From JBAWAP01 sp049589355 (GTDB lineage: Bacteria > Chloroflexota > Anaerolineae > VGOG01): a stretch of 5,934 nt of DNA. This document shows positions 5,661-5,934 of this stretch, in pieces. The notes beneath the pieces were generated by a model. The model did not search any database. It had not been told where the DNA came from and saw only the letters and a program-made list of their open reading frames with translations. The stretch's first letter is position 1, and each line of letters opens with the position of its first letter. The translations under genes were made by a program, and so were the position numbers. The stretch lies in assembly GCA_049589355.1 (NCBI GenBank), contig JBAWAP010000427.1, forward strand, positions 1 through 5,934. Direction: 5' to 3'.

Positions 5661-5934
5661 GTGTTTGTCAAAGATAGGATCGTGCGATGGGCTCGGCTGA
5701 TCGCCCTCTTCTTTTTGGCTTGCCTTTTTCTCTTTTCCCCTGTCCTGGCCCAAGAGGATGAAGTGACCCTGACTGTGCTGGGCCAGGTGGTGAATACCCA
5801 GCAGTTAGCTGTCTCTAACGCCCGGGTCCGGCTTTTCGTAGGGGGACAACCACTCACCTTTCTGAACTCCAACGGTGAGGAGACGGATGCTGTCGAGACC
5901 TTTGTTGATGGCTCTTACATCCTGGGGGTACGGC
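5661..5934 (+). CDS. Exported protein with predicted beta-sandwich N-terminus (partial)
   Basis: The frame is open to the window end (91 codons). It begins with a classic Sec signal peptide: a basic start (VKDRIVRWAR), a hydrophobic core (LIALFFLACLFLF), and a likely cut after SPVLA, before Gln31. The mature part (TVLGQVVNT, ARVRLFVGGQ, then DGSYILGV) has the G-x-V...V-x-L...DG-x-Y pattern of carboxypeptidase-regulatory or Cna-B-like beta-sandwich modules, so a surface or periplasmic role is likely. The rest, including any catalytic or membrane part, lies outside the window. The start is taken as GTG 5661, with AAGGAGG at 5644-5650 (spacer 10). GTG 5682 is an alternative. ATG 5654 is better placed by type, but out of frame, and stops after seven codons. 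It lies 21 bases after the Usp stop and is probably in the same operon. Confidence 0.75.
   Translation, partial: MFVKDRIVRWARLIALFFLACLFLFSPVLAQEDEVTLTVLGQVVNTQQLAVSNARVRLFVGGQPLTFLNSNGEETDAVETFVDGSYILGVR

Overview
This is a GC-rich bacterial window in which every supported gene lies on the + strand: the last codons of an upstream gene, then a HerA-type ATPase, a DJ-1/PfpI-family protein, a LonB-like ATP-dependent protease, a small UspA-like protein, and the first third or so of an exported protein that runs off the end. Spacings, strong AGGAGG-type ribosome binding sites and the 8-base overlap between the protease and Usp genes suggest one or two transcription units. No rRNA, tRNA, CRISPR array, transposase or phage gene was seen. 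The HerA and Lon-like types, together with degenerate low-complexity repeats in the gaps, suggest an environmental bacterium of the Chloroflexota (Anaerolineae-like) or a related lineage. This is inference from style, not proof.

Layout. Bases 1-66 are the tail of an unidentified gene; a NurA nuclease is the natural guess because NurA commonly sits beside HerA, but 21 residues cannot show it. Bases 67-267 hold a large composite palindrome of four hairpins (68-178), a possible weak promoter, and four TGACCA repeats (210-238). herA fills 268-1884. The gap 1885-2019 is almost entirely degenerate repeats folded into an imperfect 32-bp inverted repeat. The PfpI-like gene fills 2020-2541. The gap 2542-2719 carries a second copy of the last 32 bases of that gene (2661-2692), separated from the original by a stretch with a perfect 15-bp inverted repeat. 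This looks like the scar of an insertion or of an allele replacement. The Lon-like gene is 2720-5224, Usp is 5217-5639, and the exported protein starts near 5661.

How the genes may work together. HerA is a hexameric DNA-pumping ATPase that in archaea and some bacteria works with NurA in DNA end resection. The next three genes look like a stress and protein-quality module: a DJ-1/PfpI protein (the family includes proteases, chaperones and deglycases), a soluble AAA+ Lon protease with an intact Ser653/Lys696 dyad, and a universal-stress-fold protein that lacks the usual ATP-binding signature. Their co-transcription is supported by spacing; a shared function is inference.

I found no clear case for a wholly new system. 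The points most worth a second look are the duplicated PfpI 3' end with its inverted repeat, the four-hairpin palindrome before herA, and the acidic repeat-derived tail on the protease.
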